A stretch of 64,000 bases of DNA from Pseudomonas grandcourensis (GCF_039909015.1 NZ_CP150919.1:4688501-4752500); one strand, 5' to 3'. Positions 50,890 through 62,992 are shown, numbered from the stretch's first letter. Made by a program: numbers and translations. Notes: generated by a model from the letters alone, not told the origin.

Positions 50890-51025
50890 CTGTGGCGAGG
50901 GGGCTTGCCCCCGTTCGGCTGCGCAGCAGTCGTGAATGCGGCTAGCTCGGAGTGTCAGCAAAGACAGTGTTTGCCGGTTTTAGGGTTGCTTCGCAACCCA
51001 ACGGGGGCAAGCCCCCTCGCCACAG
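50890..51025. repeat. Long inverted repeat of the second REP class
   Basis: Perfect 26-base arms (starting CTGTGGCGAGGGGGCTTGCC) enclose about 84 bases, which contain a smaller hairpin, GGGTTGC/GCAACCC. It has the two-headed form of a REPIN. It is related to the single hairpin at 39535 and differs from the GCGAGC/GCTCGC class. It lies between ligA and the metallopeptidase gene. Confidence 0.92.
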
Positions 51026-51033
51026 GGTTCTTA

Positions 51034-53432
<2,399 letters not shown>

Positions 53433-53446
53433 AATCTGTTTTGCCG

Positions 53447-53473
53447 ATTATCCCGCGCACCGCGCGGGAATAA
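53447..53473. other. GC-rich hairpin after zipA
   Basis: ATTATCCCGCGC/GCGCGGGAATAA forms a long stem with a three-base loop just after the zipA stop codon. No T-run directly follows on the minus strand; it may assist the second hairpin. Confidence 0.5.
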
Positions 53474-53482
53474 CCATTTCAA

Positions 53483-54343
53483 TCAACGCTTCTGGGTCAG
53501 GGCACGACGCTCGAACTCAACGATGCGCTGACGGTAGTGCTCGATCGTCTGGGCGGTCAGTACGCTGCGCTGGTCGTCCTTCAGTTCGCCGTTGAGCTCC
53601 TGGGACAACTTACGTGCCGCTGCGACCATCACGTCGAAGGCTTGCTTCGGATGGCGAGGACCTGGCAGACCCAGGAAGAAGCTCACCGCCGGGGTGCTGA
53701 AGTGGTCGATGTCGTCCAGGTCGAATACGCCAGGCTTGACGGCGTTGGCCATGGAGAACAGCACTTCACCGTTGCCGGCCATGCTTTCGTGGCGATGGAA
53801 AATGTCCATCTCGCCGAAACGCAAACCGCTCTCCAGAATGTTCTGCAACAGCGCCGGGCCCTTGAAGCCGGCAGCGTCGCGGCAGATCACGCTGATCACC
53901 AGCACTTCTTCAGCTTGCGGTTGCTCTTTGTCGTTGACCGCTGGCGAGGACTTGGTGTCATCCGGGAAATCGTCGTCGCGGCTGCTGAAGCTCGGGCCGC
54001 CGTCCAGATCCAGGCTGAGGTTCATGTCGCCCTGGGAAGGCTCGCTGTGGCCACGCTTGCCGCGCTTGGAGCCCGACTCGCGAGGCTCGCGCGCCGGCAT
54101 GCTCACCGACGGCAGATCGTGCTCGTCCAGTTGCGGCTCTTTATGCGTGTCCAGCACGCGCGGCGGGCCCAGCAGCTCGGCGCTGGCGCTGCTGTCCTCG
54201 TCCGGCAGATTGGACAGACTTCGATCAAGACGGAACTTCAGTTTTCCCTTGCCGCCGCGCATACGGCGCCAGCCATCGAAAAGAATACCGGCAATGACAA
54301 TAATGCCGATGACGATCAGCCACTCGCGCAGACCGATTTCCAT
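53483..54343 (-). CDS. zipA: Cell division protein ZipA
   Basis: ZipA anchors FtsZ to the inner membrane. The 286-residue protein has an N-terminal helix ([21 protein letters not shown]) with the N-out topology of ZipA. A charged, low-complexity linker follows at about residues 30-140. The C-terminal FtsZ-binding domain starts near [17 protein letters not shown] and includes [15 protein letters not shown]. The order smc-zipA-ligA on one strand is conserved in Pseudomonas. The gap of about 260 bases upstream suggests its own promoter. Confidence 0.95.
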   Translation of the reverse strand: MEIGLREWLIVIGIIVIAGILFDGWRRMRGGKGKLKFRLDRSLSNLPDEDSSASAELLGPPRVLDTHKEPQLDEHDLPSVSMPAREPRESGSKRGKRGHSEPSQGDMNLSLDLDGGPSFSSRDDDFPDDTKSSPAVNDKEQPQAEEVLVISVICRDAAGFKGPALLQNILESGLRFGEMDIFHRHESMAGNGEVLFSMANAVKPGVFDLDDIDHFSTPAVSFFLGLPGPRHPKQAFDVMVAAARKLSQELNGELKDDQRSVLTAQTIEHYRQRIVEFERRALTQKR

Positions 54344-54601
54344 GTAATCCCGTGCCTCTATAAAAAATGCTGAAAAATAAGGGGTTTACAACCTGCAAAC
54401 CGCTTTAAAACGTGGCGCCAACTCTATGTTCTGACAGGCGTTTTGCCCACGTATACGAAAAATTGACATTAAACTAGCACGACCAAAGGCAACTTTACAC
54501 CGTCTACCACGTTGGCTAGCGCGAATATGTCGATTGGCCAGCAAGTGGAAGCAAGGAAAAGAGTCCTACATACCGTAAACACCCTTTTCTACAACCACGA
54601 C
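54344..54601 (-). promoter_or_regulatory. smc-zipA spacer
   Basis: This gap of 258 bases between smc and zipA is AT-richer near both ends. It probably contains the zipA promoter on the minus strand. I see no strong terminator hairpin after smc. Confidence 0.35.
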
Positions 54602-57600
54602 TCAGGCATCCACCATCGCCATCGCCTCCTCGACATCCACGGCCACCAGACGTGAACAACCGGGTTCGTGCATCGTCACACCCATCAGTTGTTCGGCCAT
54701 TTCCATGGCGATCTTGTTGTGGGTGATATAGATGAACTGCACTGTCTGTGACATCTCTTTTACCAATCGCGCGTAGCGTCCAACGTTAGCGTCATCCAGT
54801 GGCGCGTCAACCTCATCGAGCATGCAGAACGGCGCCGGGTTCAATTTGAAGATCGCAAAAACCAGGGCCAAAGCGGTCAGGGCTTTTTCGCCGCCGGAGA
54901 GCAAATGGATGGTGCTGTTCTTCTTTCCGGGCGGCTGCGCCATGATTGTTACCCCTGTATCGAGTAAATCTTCGCCCGTCAGTTCCAAATACGCGCGGCC
55001 TCCACCGAAAACTTTTGGGAAAAGCGCCTGTAAACCGCCATTGATCTGATCAAAGGTATCCTTGAAACGGTTGCGGGTTTCCTTGTCGATCTTGCGAATC
55101 ACGTTCTCAAGGGTATCGAGCGCTTCCACCAGATCGTCGTTCTGCGCATCCAGATAACGTTTACGTTCCGATTGCTGCTGGTACTCATCGATGGCCGCCA
55201 GGTTGATCGCGCCCAGACGCTGGATCCTGGCGGCGATGCGCTCGAGTTCTTCCTCGGCATCCTTCTCGCTGGCCTCGGCGGTCAAGGTCGCGAGTACGCC
55301 GTGGAGATCGTAGCCGTCTTCCAGCAATTGGTCCTGCAAGGTCTTGCGACGCACGGTCAGGGCTTGCCATTCCATGCGCTGGGTTTCGAGCTGGCTGCGA
55401 ATCAACTGGGATTGCTGTTCGGCCTGGCTGCGGCGCTTTTCGGCGTCGCGCAGTTCGCGGTCGGCGTCTTCGAGGGCGATCTGCGCGGTCTTGAGTTCTT
55501 CGTCGACGGTCATGCGCTTGTCGAGCAACTCCTCGAGTTTCAGGCGCAGCTCTTCCAGCGGTGCTTCGTCCTCCTCCAGATTGAGGCTCAGTTGCTCGCG
55601 CTTTTCGGTCAGGCGCTCGGACTGCATCTCCAGACGTTCCAGCGCCTGGCGCGTCGAATCATGCTGCGCCTTGAGCGAGCCCAGACGCACTGCCAACTGG
55701 TGGGCGTGATCCTTGTGCTGCCGCGCTTCCTGACGCACCCGGTCCAGACGCTCACGCAGGCTGTCGCGCTGGGCCAGCAGCAACTCACGCTGCTCGGTGT
55801 CCAGCGCCATGCTGTCGAGGGCTTCCTGCAATTGCAGGCGCGCTTCACCGATGTTTTCGTGTTCCAGCGCGCGCTGCTCATCGAGTTCGATCAGCTCTTC
55901 GTCGAGGCGGGTACGGCGCAGGGTCAATTGTTCGGCCTTGGCTTTGCCGGCGGAAAGCTGAGCCTTCAATTCGCCTTGCTGACGTGCTTCGTCCTGCAAC
56001 AAGCGGCGCAAATGTTCGCGACCGTTTTCCTGCTGACGCTGCTGCGCCCTGAGATTCTGCAGTCGGGTTTCCAGGGTTTCGACGGCGGCTTCGCGCTCTT
56101 CGCGCTCAAGGCCCAGTTGCTGGATTTCCTGACCGCGAGCGAGCACGCCGCTTTCCGCTTCACTGGCCCGACGCACCCGCAGAAAATGCCGACCGACCCA
56201 GTAACCGTCACGACTGATCAGGCTCTGCCCGGTAGCCAACTGCCCCCGCAAGGCCAAGGCCTGTTCGAGACTGTCCACCGGCTTGACCTGCCCCAGCCAT
56301 GGCGACAAATCGAGTTGCGCCTCGACCTTGTCCAGCAAGCTGCCCGGCACTCGTACGCCATCGCTGGACGGGCTGAGCAAACGCAGATCGCCCTGGGCAA
56401 AGCCCGACAAATCGAAATCGTTGAAGTCGTCCACCAGCACCGCTTGCAGGTCGGCACCGAGCACGGTTTCCACCGCCAACTCCCAACCAGCCTCAACCTT
56501 CAGGCCTTCGGCCAGGCGCGGGCGATTCGCAAGATTCTGTTCGCGCAGCCATTCGGCGGTACCGGTGCCCGGATCAAGCGCGGCTTGCTGCAAGGCTTCG
56601 AGGGAAGCCAGCCGACCGTTGAGGCGCTGCAAATCGCCCTGGGCCTGCTGTTGCGCCGTCAGCGCCTGCTGCAATTCCTGTCGCAACTGCTCGAGCTTTT
56701 CGACCTGCGCTTCTTCGCTGGTCTGCAAATCCTCGAGCGTCGCTTCGGATTCAGCGAGCTGCTCGCTGAGCTCCATGATCGCCGCGTCTTCCGGGTCCGC
56801 CGAGAGCAAGGCGCGCTCTTCGCCAAGACGCTTCTGGCGATCGGCCAGGCGCTCCAGGCTGGTTTCCAGCTGCTGGATCCGCGATTGCTGTACTTCGGCC
56901 TGACGGCGCGGCTCGGCGGCGGTGAGGTTGAACGTATCCCACTGCTCTTGCCAGCCGTGCATGGTGGTTTCGGATTCTTCCAGCGCGGCGGCGGCTTCTT
57001 CAGCAGCAGCGCTGGTGACTTCCTGCTCCGGGGTGAGCATGTCCAGCTCTTCGCCGAGGGTCAGCAGCAGCGTGCGGTCGTGGCCAAGGTGCGATTCGGT
57101 CTCCAGGCGTGCGCGCTCGGCCTCTTTCAGGTCATCCTGCAACTGGCGCAAACGCTGTTGACCGTGCTGAATGCTCTGCTCGACCCGGGCAATGTCGCCG
57201 CCGACCGAGTAGAAGCGCCCCTGCACCAGGTTGAAGCGTTCCGAGAGGTCGTGGTGTCCGTCACGCAGGCGTTCGATGCTTGCGTCGGCATTGCGCTGTT
57301 CGGCCACCAGGGCTTCGAAAGAAACCTCCTGGTTGCCGATGATCGCTTCACGCTGGCCGACCTGATCGTTCAGCGCCTGCCAGCGCAGGGCCGACAACTG
57401 GGCCTTGAGCTGACGCTCCTCGCCCTTGAATTCCTGATACTTCTTGGCGGCCTCGGCCTGGCGGTGCAAGCGTTCGAGCTGACGCTCAAGCTCTTCGCGC
57501 AGGTCGGTCAGGCGCTCAAGGTTTTCGTGGGTGCGGCGGATGCGGTTTTCCGTCTCGCGCCGGCGCTCCTTGTACTTGGAGATGCCCGCGGCTTCTTCGA

Positions 57601-58090
57601 TGAAGTTACGCAGGTCTTCGGGCTTGGACTCGATCAGCTTGGAGATCATCCCCTGCTCGATGATCGAGTAGCTGCGCGGGCCAAGGCCGGTGCCGAGGAA
57701 AATGTCAGTGATGTCGCGACGGCGGCATTTGGTGCCGTTGAGGTAATAGGTAGTCTGGCTGTCGCGGGTCACTTTGCGGCGAATGGAGATTTCCGCATAA
57801 GCGGCGTATTCCCCGAGCAAGGTGCCGTCGGAGTTGTCGAACACCAGTTCGATACTCGCCTGGCTCACCGGTTTGCGGCTGGTGGAGCCGTTGAAGATGA
57901 CGTCGGTCATCGACTCGCCGCGCAGGTTCTTCGCCGAACTCTCGCCCATCACCCAGCGCACGGCGTCGATGATGTTCGATTTGCCGCAACCATTGGGCCC
58001 GACCACCGCCGCCATGTTACTGGGGAAGTTCACCGTGGTCGGATCGACGAAGGACTTGAACCCCGCCAGCTTGATGCACTTGAGCCGCAA
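54602..58090 (-). CDS. smc: Chromosome partition protein Smc
   Basis: Smc is the condensin ATPase that organises and separates chromosomes with ScpA and ScpB. The N-terminal Walker A is GPNGCGKSNIIDAVRW. Two long coiled coils follow, from about residue 165 to 500 and from 670 to 1000. A flexible hinge (GWELAVETVLGADLQAVLV) lies between them. The C-terminal signature LLSGGEKALTALALVFAI and Walker B MLDEVDAPLDDANV are present. The family start RLKCIKLAGFKSFVDPTTV has no ATG nearby; TTG at 58090 gives 1162 residues, the usual Pseudomonas length. That TTG lies two bases after the upstream gene's stop, which suggests translational coupling. Confidence 0.95.
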   Translation of the reverse strand: MRLKCIKLAGFKSFVDPTTVNFPSNMAAVVGPNGCGKSNIIDAVRWVMGESSAKNLRGESMTDVIFNGSTSRKPVSQASIELVFDNSDGTLLGEYAAYAEISIRRKVTRDSQTTYYLNGTKCRRRDITDIFLGTGLGPRSYSIIEQGMISKLIESKPEDLRNFIEEAAGISKYKERRRETENRIRRTHENLERLTDLREELERQLERLHRQAEAAKKYQEFKGEERQLKAQLSALRWQALNDQVGQREAIIGNQEVSFEALVAEQRNADASIERLRDGHHDLSERFNLVQGRFYSVGGDIARVEQSIQHGQQRLRQLQDDLKEAERARLETESHLGHDRTLLLTLGEELDMLTPEQEVTSAAAEEAAAALEESETTMHGWQEQWDTFNLTAAEPRRQAEVQQSRIQQLETSLERLADRQKRLGEERALLSADPEDAAIMELSEQLAESEATLEDLQTSEEAQVEKLEQLRQELQQALTAQQQAQGDLQRLNGRLASLEALQQAALDPGTGTAEWLREQNLANRPRLAEGLKVEAGWELAVETVLGADLQAVLVDDFNDFDLSGFAQGDLRLLSPSSDGVRVPGSLLDKVEAQLDLSPWLGQVKPVDSLEQALALRGQLATGQSLISRDGYWVGRHFLRVRRASEAESGVLARGQEIQQLGLEREEREAAVETLETRLQNLRAQQRQQENGREHLRRLLQDEARQQGELKAQLSAGKAKAEQLTLRRTRLDEELIELDEQRALEHENIGEARLQLQEALDSMALDTEQRELLLAQRDSLRERLDRVRQEARQHKDHAHQLAVRLGSLKAQHDSTRQALERLEMQSERLTEKREQLSLNLEEDEAPLEELRLKLEELLDKRMTVDEELKTAQIALEDADRELRDAEKRRSQAEQQSQLIRSQLETQRMEWQALTVRRKTLQDQLLEDGYDLHGVLATLTAEASEKDAEEELERIAARIQRLGAINLAAIDEYQQQSERKRYLDAQNDDLVEALDTLENVIRKIDKETRNRFKDTFDQINGGLQALFPKVFGGGRAYLELTGEDLLDTGVTIMAQPPGKKNSTIHLLSGGEKALTALALVFAIFKLNPAPFCMLDEVDAPLDDANVGRYARLVKEMSQTVQFIYITHNKIAMEMAEQLMGVTMHEPGCSRLVAVDVEEAMAMVDA

Positions 58091-58092
58091 GA

Positions 58093-58752
58093 TCAGGCGT
58101 CCGTCAGGGCGGAGATCACCAGATCGCAACTGCGCTGGGCGTAAGCCGTCAGCACCACGCGAATCTGCGCAAAATCACGGGCCAGCACGGCAGCGAGCAA
58201 GCGTTCGAACAGCTCGAGGAATTCGCTCATCGACGCTTTGCGCAGGTCCAGCGCAAGGAAATACGCACGGCTCATGGCCGGCTGCAGATTCTCGACGGTC
58301 TCCTGCAAGTACGGGTTGTTGGCGAACGGGTACGCGGCGCGCATCACATTGAAGCTGTCGTCGACGAAGGTGCGGATGTCCTGACGCTCGTAGCTGGCCG
58401 TCAGGCGTTGCTGGATCTGCACGAACGGCGCCATGTCGGCCTGGGTTTTCCAGCCGTTGGCCACCGAGTTACCGAGCAGAATATAAAGCTCGCTCATCAG
58501 CGTGCACAGGCTCTGCACCTTGTGCGGCGTGAGTTCGGTGACGTGGGCGCCACGTCGCGGCAGGATCGCGATCAGGTGCCGACGCTCGAGGATCAGCAAG
58601 GCCTCGCGGACCGAACCACGGCTGACATTGAGGGCCAGCGTGACCTTCTGTTCCTGGATGCGCTCCCCGGGCTTCATTTCGCCGCGAATGATGCGTTCGG
58701 CGAGGTGGTGAGCGATTTGCTCGGCGAGGCTGTCCGGCGCCTTGAACGTCAT
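58093..58752 (-). CDS. GntR-family transcriptional regulator, FCD subfamily
   Basis: The 219-residue regulator has an N-terminal winged helix (IAHHLAERIIRGEMKPGERI, then NVSRGSVREALLILERRHLI). An all-helical FCD ligand domain follows, starting near residue 80. FCD regulators usually repress genes for use of organic acids or nucleobases until the ligand binds. It is divergent from xdhA, so purine catabolism is the likely target. Two TGAC-N6-GTCA dyads lie in the spacer. It is directly upstream of smc with two bases between, an unusual pairing that seems conserved in Pseudomonas. Confidence 0.9.
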   Translation of the reverse strand: MTFKAPDSLAEQIAHHLAERIIRGEMKPGERIQEQKVTLALNVSRGSVREALLILERRHLIAILPRRGAHVTELTPHKVQSLCTLMSELYILLGNSVANGWKTQADMAPFVQIQQRLTASYERQDIRTFVDDSFNVMRAAYPFANNPYLQETVENLQPAMSRAYFLALDLRKASMSEFLELFERLLAAVLARDFAQIRVVLTAYAQRSCDLVISALTDA

Positions 58753-58934
58753 GGTTGTCCTTCAAACTCTTTGATCTGTACAAGCGGCGCAGTGTAGCGC
58801 AATTGCTGCATCAGGGCGGAGTGCCCGCCCGGAGGTTTTTGGCACGATTCAAGCAAATTCAAGCGAAAAGGCAGGCTATCGAACCAACGACAATAATTAA
58901 GGAACAGGCGGTTAATCGACAAATTGCAATTTCC

Positions 58935-58948
58935 TGACCTTTAAGTCA
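58935..58948. promoter_or_regulatory. Operator candidate 1 before xdhA
   Basis: TGAC-CTTTAA-GTCA is a perfect four-base dyad, extended to five bases by flanking C and G. It lies just upstream of the xdhA -35 element and repeats at 58958. Confidence 0.5.
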
Positions 58949-58956
58949 GAAAACCA

Positions 58957-58984
58957 TTGACCGAAAAGTCAGACCTGCTAAATT
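58957..58984 (+). promoter_or_regulatory. Promoter of xdhABC-guaD
   Basis: TTGACC and TAAATT are separated by 16 bases, and the predicted start is near 58991, about 40 bases before the xdhA start. The second operator candidate covers the -35 and the spacer. Confidence 0.65.
58958..58971. promoter_or_regulatory. Operator candidate 2 before xdhA
   Basis: TGAC-CGAAAA-GTCA is the second copy of the dyad, 23 bases from the first start to start. It overlaps the -35 hexamer, a position that would let a bound protein block polymerase. Confidence 0.5.
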
Positions 58985-59029
58985 CAGTTCCTATCGGTTA
59001 ACAACAATAATGAGTCTGCGAGGCCTTCC

Positions 59030-60484
59030 GTGATCCAGTTTTTACTAAACCAGGAACTCCGTAGCGAGCACGCCCTGGACCCGAACCTGACCGTGCTCAA
59101 TTATCTGCGCGACCATGTGGGCAAACCCGGCACCAAAGAAGGCTGCGCCAGCGGTGACTGCGGCGCCTGTACCGTGGTGGTCGGCGAATTGCAGACCGAT
59201 GATGGCGGCCGCGAACACATTCGCTATCGCAGCCTCAACTCGTGCCTGACCTTCGTGTCGTCCCTGCACGGCAAACAACTGATTAGCGTCGAAGACCTCA
59301 AGCACAAGGGTGAACTGCACAGCGTGCAGAAAGCCATGGTCGAGTGCCACGGCTCGCAATGCGGCTTCTGCACCCCCGGTTTCGTGATGTCGCTGTTTGC
59401 CCTGCAAAAGAACAGCGATGCACCGGATCATGCCAAAGCCCACGAAGCACTGGCCGGCAACCTCTGCCGTTGCACCGGCTACCGGCCGATCCTGGAAGCC
59501 GCCGAGCAGTCCTGCTGCGGCAAGCAGTCGGACCAGTTCGACGCCCGCGAGGCCGACACCATCGCGCGCCTCAAAGCCATTGCCCCGACCGATATCGGCG
59601 AACTCAACAGCGGCGACAAACGCTGCCTGGTGCCGCTGACCGTGGCCGACCTGGCGGACCTCTACGACGCTTATCCACAGGCCCGTCTGCTGGCTGGCGG
59701 TACTGACCTGGCGCTGGAAGTCACGCAGTTCCACCGCACCCTGCCGGTGATGATCTACGTCGGCAACGTCGCCGAGATGAAGCGCATCGACCGTTTTGAC
59801 GATCGCCTGGAAATCGGCGCCGCCACGTCCCTGTCCGATTGCTACGAGGCCTTGAACGCCGAGTACCCGGACTTCGGTGAATTGCTGCACCGCTTCGCCT
59901 CCTTGCAGATCCGCAACCAGGGCACCCTGGGCGGCAACATCGGCAACGCCTCGCCGATTGGTGACTCGCCGCCCCTGCTGATCGCCCTCGGCGCGCAAAT
60001 CGTGCTGTGCAAAGGCGAAACCCGCCGCACCCTGGCACTGGAAGATTACTTCATCGATTACCGCGTCACAGCGCGTCAGGAAAGCGAGTTCATCGAGAAG
60101 ATCATCGTGCCCCGCGCCAGCGTCGAAAAACTGTTCCGCGCCTACAAGGTTTCCAAGCGCCTGGACGACGACATCTCGGCAGTTTGCGCCGCCTTCAACA
60201 TTCGCCTGGAAAACGGCGTCGTCGCTGAAGCCCGCGTGGCCTTCGGCGGCATGGCGGCCATCCCGAAACGCGCTGCTGCGTGCGAGGCCGCCTTGCTCGG
60301 CTCGCCATTCAATAACGCCACCGTTGAGCGCGCCTGCGCTGCCCTGGCCGAAGACTTCACGCCGCTCTCGGACTTCCGCGCCAGCAAGGAATATCGCCTG
60401 CTCAGCGCACAAAACCTGCTGCGCAAATACTTCATCGAACTGCAAACACCGCACATCGAGACTCGGGTGACCGCTTATGTCTAA
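59030..60484 (+). CDS. xdhA: Xanthine dehydrogenase small subunit
   Basis: XdhA carries the [2Fe-2S] and FAD domains that move electrons from the molybdenum site of XdhB to NAD. The 484-residue protein has a first cluster with CASGDCGAC and a second with QCGFCTPGF and CRCTGYRPI. An FAD-binding domain begins near ARLLAGGTDLALEVTQF and includes LGGNIGNASPIGDSPP. The gene starts at GTG 59030, preceded by GAGGCC six bases upstream; no ATG is suitably placed. It overlaps xdhB by eight bases. Confidence 0.95.
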   Translation: MIQFLLNQELRSEHALDPNLTVLNYLRDHVGKPGTKEGCASGDCGACTVVVGELQTDDGGREHIRYRSLNSCLTFVSSLHGKQLISVEDLKHKGELHSVQKAMVECHGSQCGFCTPGFVMSLFALQKNSDAPDHAKAHEALAGNLCRCTGYRPILEAAEQSCCGKQSDQFDAREADTIARLKAIAPTDIGELNSGDKRCLVPLTVADLADLYDAYPQARLLAGGTDLALEVTQFHRTLPVMIYVGNVAEMKRIDRFDDRLEIGAATSLSDCYEALNAEYPDFGELLHRFASLQIRNQGTLGGNIGNASPIGDSPPLLIALGAQIVLCKGETRRTLALEDYFIDYRVTARQESEFIEKIIVPRASVEKLFRAYKVSKRLDDDISAVCAAFNIRLENGVVAEARVAFGGMAAIPKRAAACEAALLGSPFNNATVERACAALAEDFTPLSDFRASKEYRLLSAQNLLRKYFIELQTPHIETRVTAYV

Positions 60485-62876
60485 TCATCACGCCGTAGAG
60501 AAGACCCAAGCCGAATTGGCTGAACTGTTCGCCAAGGACCTGACCACCGGTGTCGGCCGCAGCGTCAAGCACGACAGCGCCGCCAAGCATGTGGCCGGTG
60601 AAGCGCAGTACATCGACGACCGCCTGGAGTTTCCGAACCAATTGCACGTTTATGCGCGCATGTCGGACCGTGCCCACGCCCGGATCATCAGCATCGACAC
60701 CTCGCCCTGCTACGCCTTCGAAGGCGTGCGCATCGCCATCACCCACGAAGACGTACCGGGCCTGAAAGACATCGGTCCGTTGCTGCCGGGCGACCCGCTG
60801 CTGGCCATCGACACCGTGCAGTTCGTCGGTCAACCGGTGATCGCCGTGGCAGCGAAAGACCTGGAAACCGCGCGCAAGGCGGCCATGGCCGCGATCATCG
60901 AATACGAAGACCTGGAACCTGTGCTGGACGTGGTCGAAGCCCTGCGCAAGCGCCACTTCGTGCTCGACAGCCACACCCATCAGCGCGGCGATTCGGTCAC
61001 GGCGCTGGCCACCGCTGAGCACCGCATCCAGGGCACGCTGCACATCGGCGGCCAGGAACACTTCTACCTGGAAACCCAGATCTCTTCGGTGATGCCGACC
61101 GAAGACGGCGGCATGATCGTCTACTGCTCCACGCAGAACCCCACCGAAGTGCAGAAACTGGTGGCCGAAGTACTCGACGTGTCGATGAACAAGATCGTTG
61201 TCGACATGCGCCGCATGGGCGGCGGTTTCGGCGGCAAGGAAACCCAGGCGGCCAGCCCGGCGTGCCTTTGCGCGGTGATCGCACACCTCACCGGCCAACC
61301 GACCAAGATGCGCCTGCCACGCGTCGAAGACATGCTGATGACCGGCAAGCGTCACCCGTTCTACGTCGAGTACGACGTGGGCTTCGACAGCACCGGCCGC
61401 CTACACGGCATCAACCTGGAACTGGCCGGCAACTGCGGTTGCTCCCCTGACCTGTCGGCGTCGATCGTCGACCGCGCGATGTTCCACTCGGACAACTCGT
61501 ACTACCTGGGCGATGCGACCATCAACGGTCACCGCTGCAAGACCAACACCGCGTCAAACACCGCCTACCGTGGTTTCGGCGGCCCGCAAGGCATGGTCGC
61601 CATCGAAGAAGTGATGGACGCCATCTCTCGCCATCTGGCCCTGGATCCTTTGGCCGTGCGCAAGGCCAACTACTACGGCAAGACCGAGCGCAACGTCACT
61701 CACTACTACCAGACCGTCGAGCACAACATGCTCGAAGAGATGACCGCGGAACTGGAAGAAAGCAGCCAGTACGCCGAGCGTCGCGAAGCGATCCGTCGCT
61801 ACAACGCCAACAGCCCGATCCTGAAAAAAGGCCTGGCGCTGACTCCGGTGAAATTCGGTATTTCCTTCACCGCCAGCTTCCTCAACCAGGCAGGTGCCCT
61901 GGTGCACGTCTACACCGACGGCAGCATCCACCTCAACCACGGCGGCACCGAAATGGGCCAGGGCCTGAACACCAAGGTTGCGCAGGTCGTGGCTGAAGTG
62001 TTCCAGGTGGAAATGGACCGCGTGCAGATCACCGCGACCAACACCGACAAAGTACCGAACACCTCGCCGACCGCCGCTTCCAGCGGTGCCGACCTGAACG
62101 GCAAGGCCGCGCAGAACGCCGCCGAAACCATCAAGCAACGCCTGGTGGAATTCGCGGCTCGCCAATACAAGGTCAGCGAAGAAGACGTGGAATTCCACAA
62201 CGGCCACGTGCGGGTCCGCGATCACATCCTGACCTTCGAAGCACTGATCCAGCAGGCGTACTTCGCCCAGGTGTCGCTGTCGAGTACCGGCTTCTACAAG
62301 ACCCCGAAAATCTACTACGACCGCAGCCAGGCTCGCGGCCGTCCGTTCTACTACTTCGCTTTTGGCGCGGCATGCTGCGAAGTGCTGGTCGACACCCTGA
62401 CCGGCGAATACAAGATGCTGCGCACCGACATCCTCCACGACGTCGGCGCCTCGCTGAACCCGGCCATCGACATCGGTCAGGTCGAGGGCGGTTTCATCCA
62501 GGGCATGGGCTGGCTGACCATGGAAGAACTGGTGTGGAACAACAAGGGCAAGCTGATGACCAACGGCCCGGCCAGCTACAAGATCCCGGCCGTGGCGGAC
62601 ATGCCGCTGGACCTGCGGGTTAAGCTGGTGGAAAACCGCAAGAACCCGGAAGACACGGTGTTCCATTCCAAGGCCGTGGGCGAGCCGCCGTTCATGCTCG
62701 GCATCGCCTCGTGGTGTGCGATCAAGGACGCCGTGGCGAGCCTGGGCGATTACAAACATCAACCGAAAATCGACGCACCGGCGACGCCGGAGCGGGTGTT
62801 GTGGGGCTGTGAGCAGATGCGCCAGCTGAAGGCGGCGAAGGCTGTCGAGGCTGAGACCGAGTTGGCTTCGCTCTAA
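60477..62876 (+). CDS. xdhB: Xanthine dehydrogenase large, molybdenum-binding subunit
   Basis: XdhB oxidises hypoxanthine and xanthine to urate at a molybdopterin site. The 799-residue protein has cofactor motifs GGGFGGKETQA, AYRGFGGPQGM, GGTEMGQGLNTKV and SSGADLNGKA. The catalytic Glu is in KAVGEPPFMLGIA near residue 740. The ATG lies inside the end of xdhA in another frame, giving an eight-base overlap and coupled translation, which suits a stoichiometric complex. Confidence 0.96.
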   Translation: MSNHHAVEKTQAELAELFAKDLTTGVGRSVKHDSAAKHVAGEAQYIDDRLEFPNQLHVYARMSDRAHARIISIDTSPCYAFEGVRIAITHEDVPGLKDIGPLLPGDPLLAIDTVQFVGQPVIAVAAKDLETARKAAMAAIIEYEDLEPVLDVVEALRKRHFVLDSHTHQRGDSVTALATAEHRIQGTLHIGGQEHFYLETQISSVMPTEDGGMIVYCSTQNPTEVQKLVAEVLDVSMNKIVVDMRRMGGGFGGKETQAASPACLCAVIAHLTGQPTKMRLPRVEDMLMTGKRHPFYVEYDVGFDSTGRLHGINLELAGNCGCSPDLSASIVDRAMFHSDNSYYLGDATINGHRCKTNTASNTAYRGFGGPQGMVAIEEVMDAISRHLALDPLAVRKANYYGKTERNVTHYYQTVEHNMLEEMTAELEESSQYAERREAIRRYNANSPILKKGLALTPVKFGISFTASFLNQAGALVHVYTDGSIHLNHGGTEMGQGLNTKVAQVVAEVFQVEMDRVQITATNTDKVPNTSPTAASSGADLNGKAAQNAAETIKQRLVEFAARQYKVSEEDVEFHNGHVRVRDHILTFEALIQQAYFAQVSLSSTGFYKTPKIYYDRSQARGRPFYYFAFGAACCEVLVDTLTGEYKMLRTDILHDVGASLNPAIDIGQVEGGFIQGMGWLTMEELVWNNKGKLMTNGPASYKIPAVADMPLDLRVKLVENRKNPEDTVFHSKAVGEPPFMLGIASWCAIKDAVASLGDYKHQPKIDAPATPERVLWGCEQMRQLKAAKAVEAETELASL

Positions 62877-62885
62877 GACCGAGGT

Positions 62886-62964
62886 GCGGCCTTCGCGAGC
62901 AAGCCCGCTCCCACATTTGGAATGCCTTCCCCCGTGGGAGCGGGCTTGCTCGCGAAGAGGCCCG
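62886..62964. repeat. REP pair between xdhB and xdhC
   Basis: TTCGCGAGCAAGCCCGCTCC and the opposite arm GTGGGAGCGGGCTTGCTCGC face each other within the operon. Both arms share the change to GGGC, showing that they evolve together. Confidence 0.88.
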
Positions 62965-62992
62965 AACAGACAACAGAGATGTTGAGGTGTTT

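Noticed and set aside
55172..58144. A 990-codon frame antisense to smc
   Set aside because: It is a shadow of the long GC-rich coiled-coil gene; its Leu/Phe/Gln-rich translation shows no real domain.
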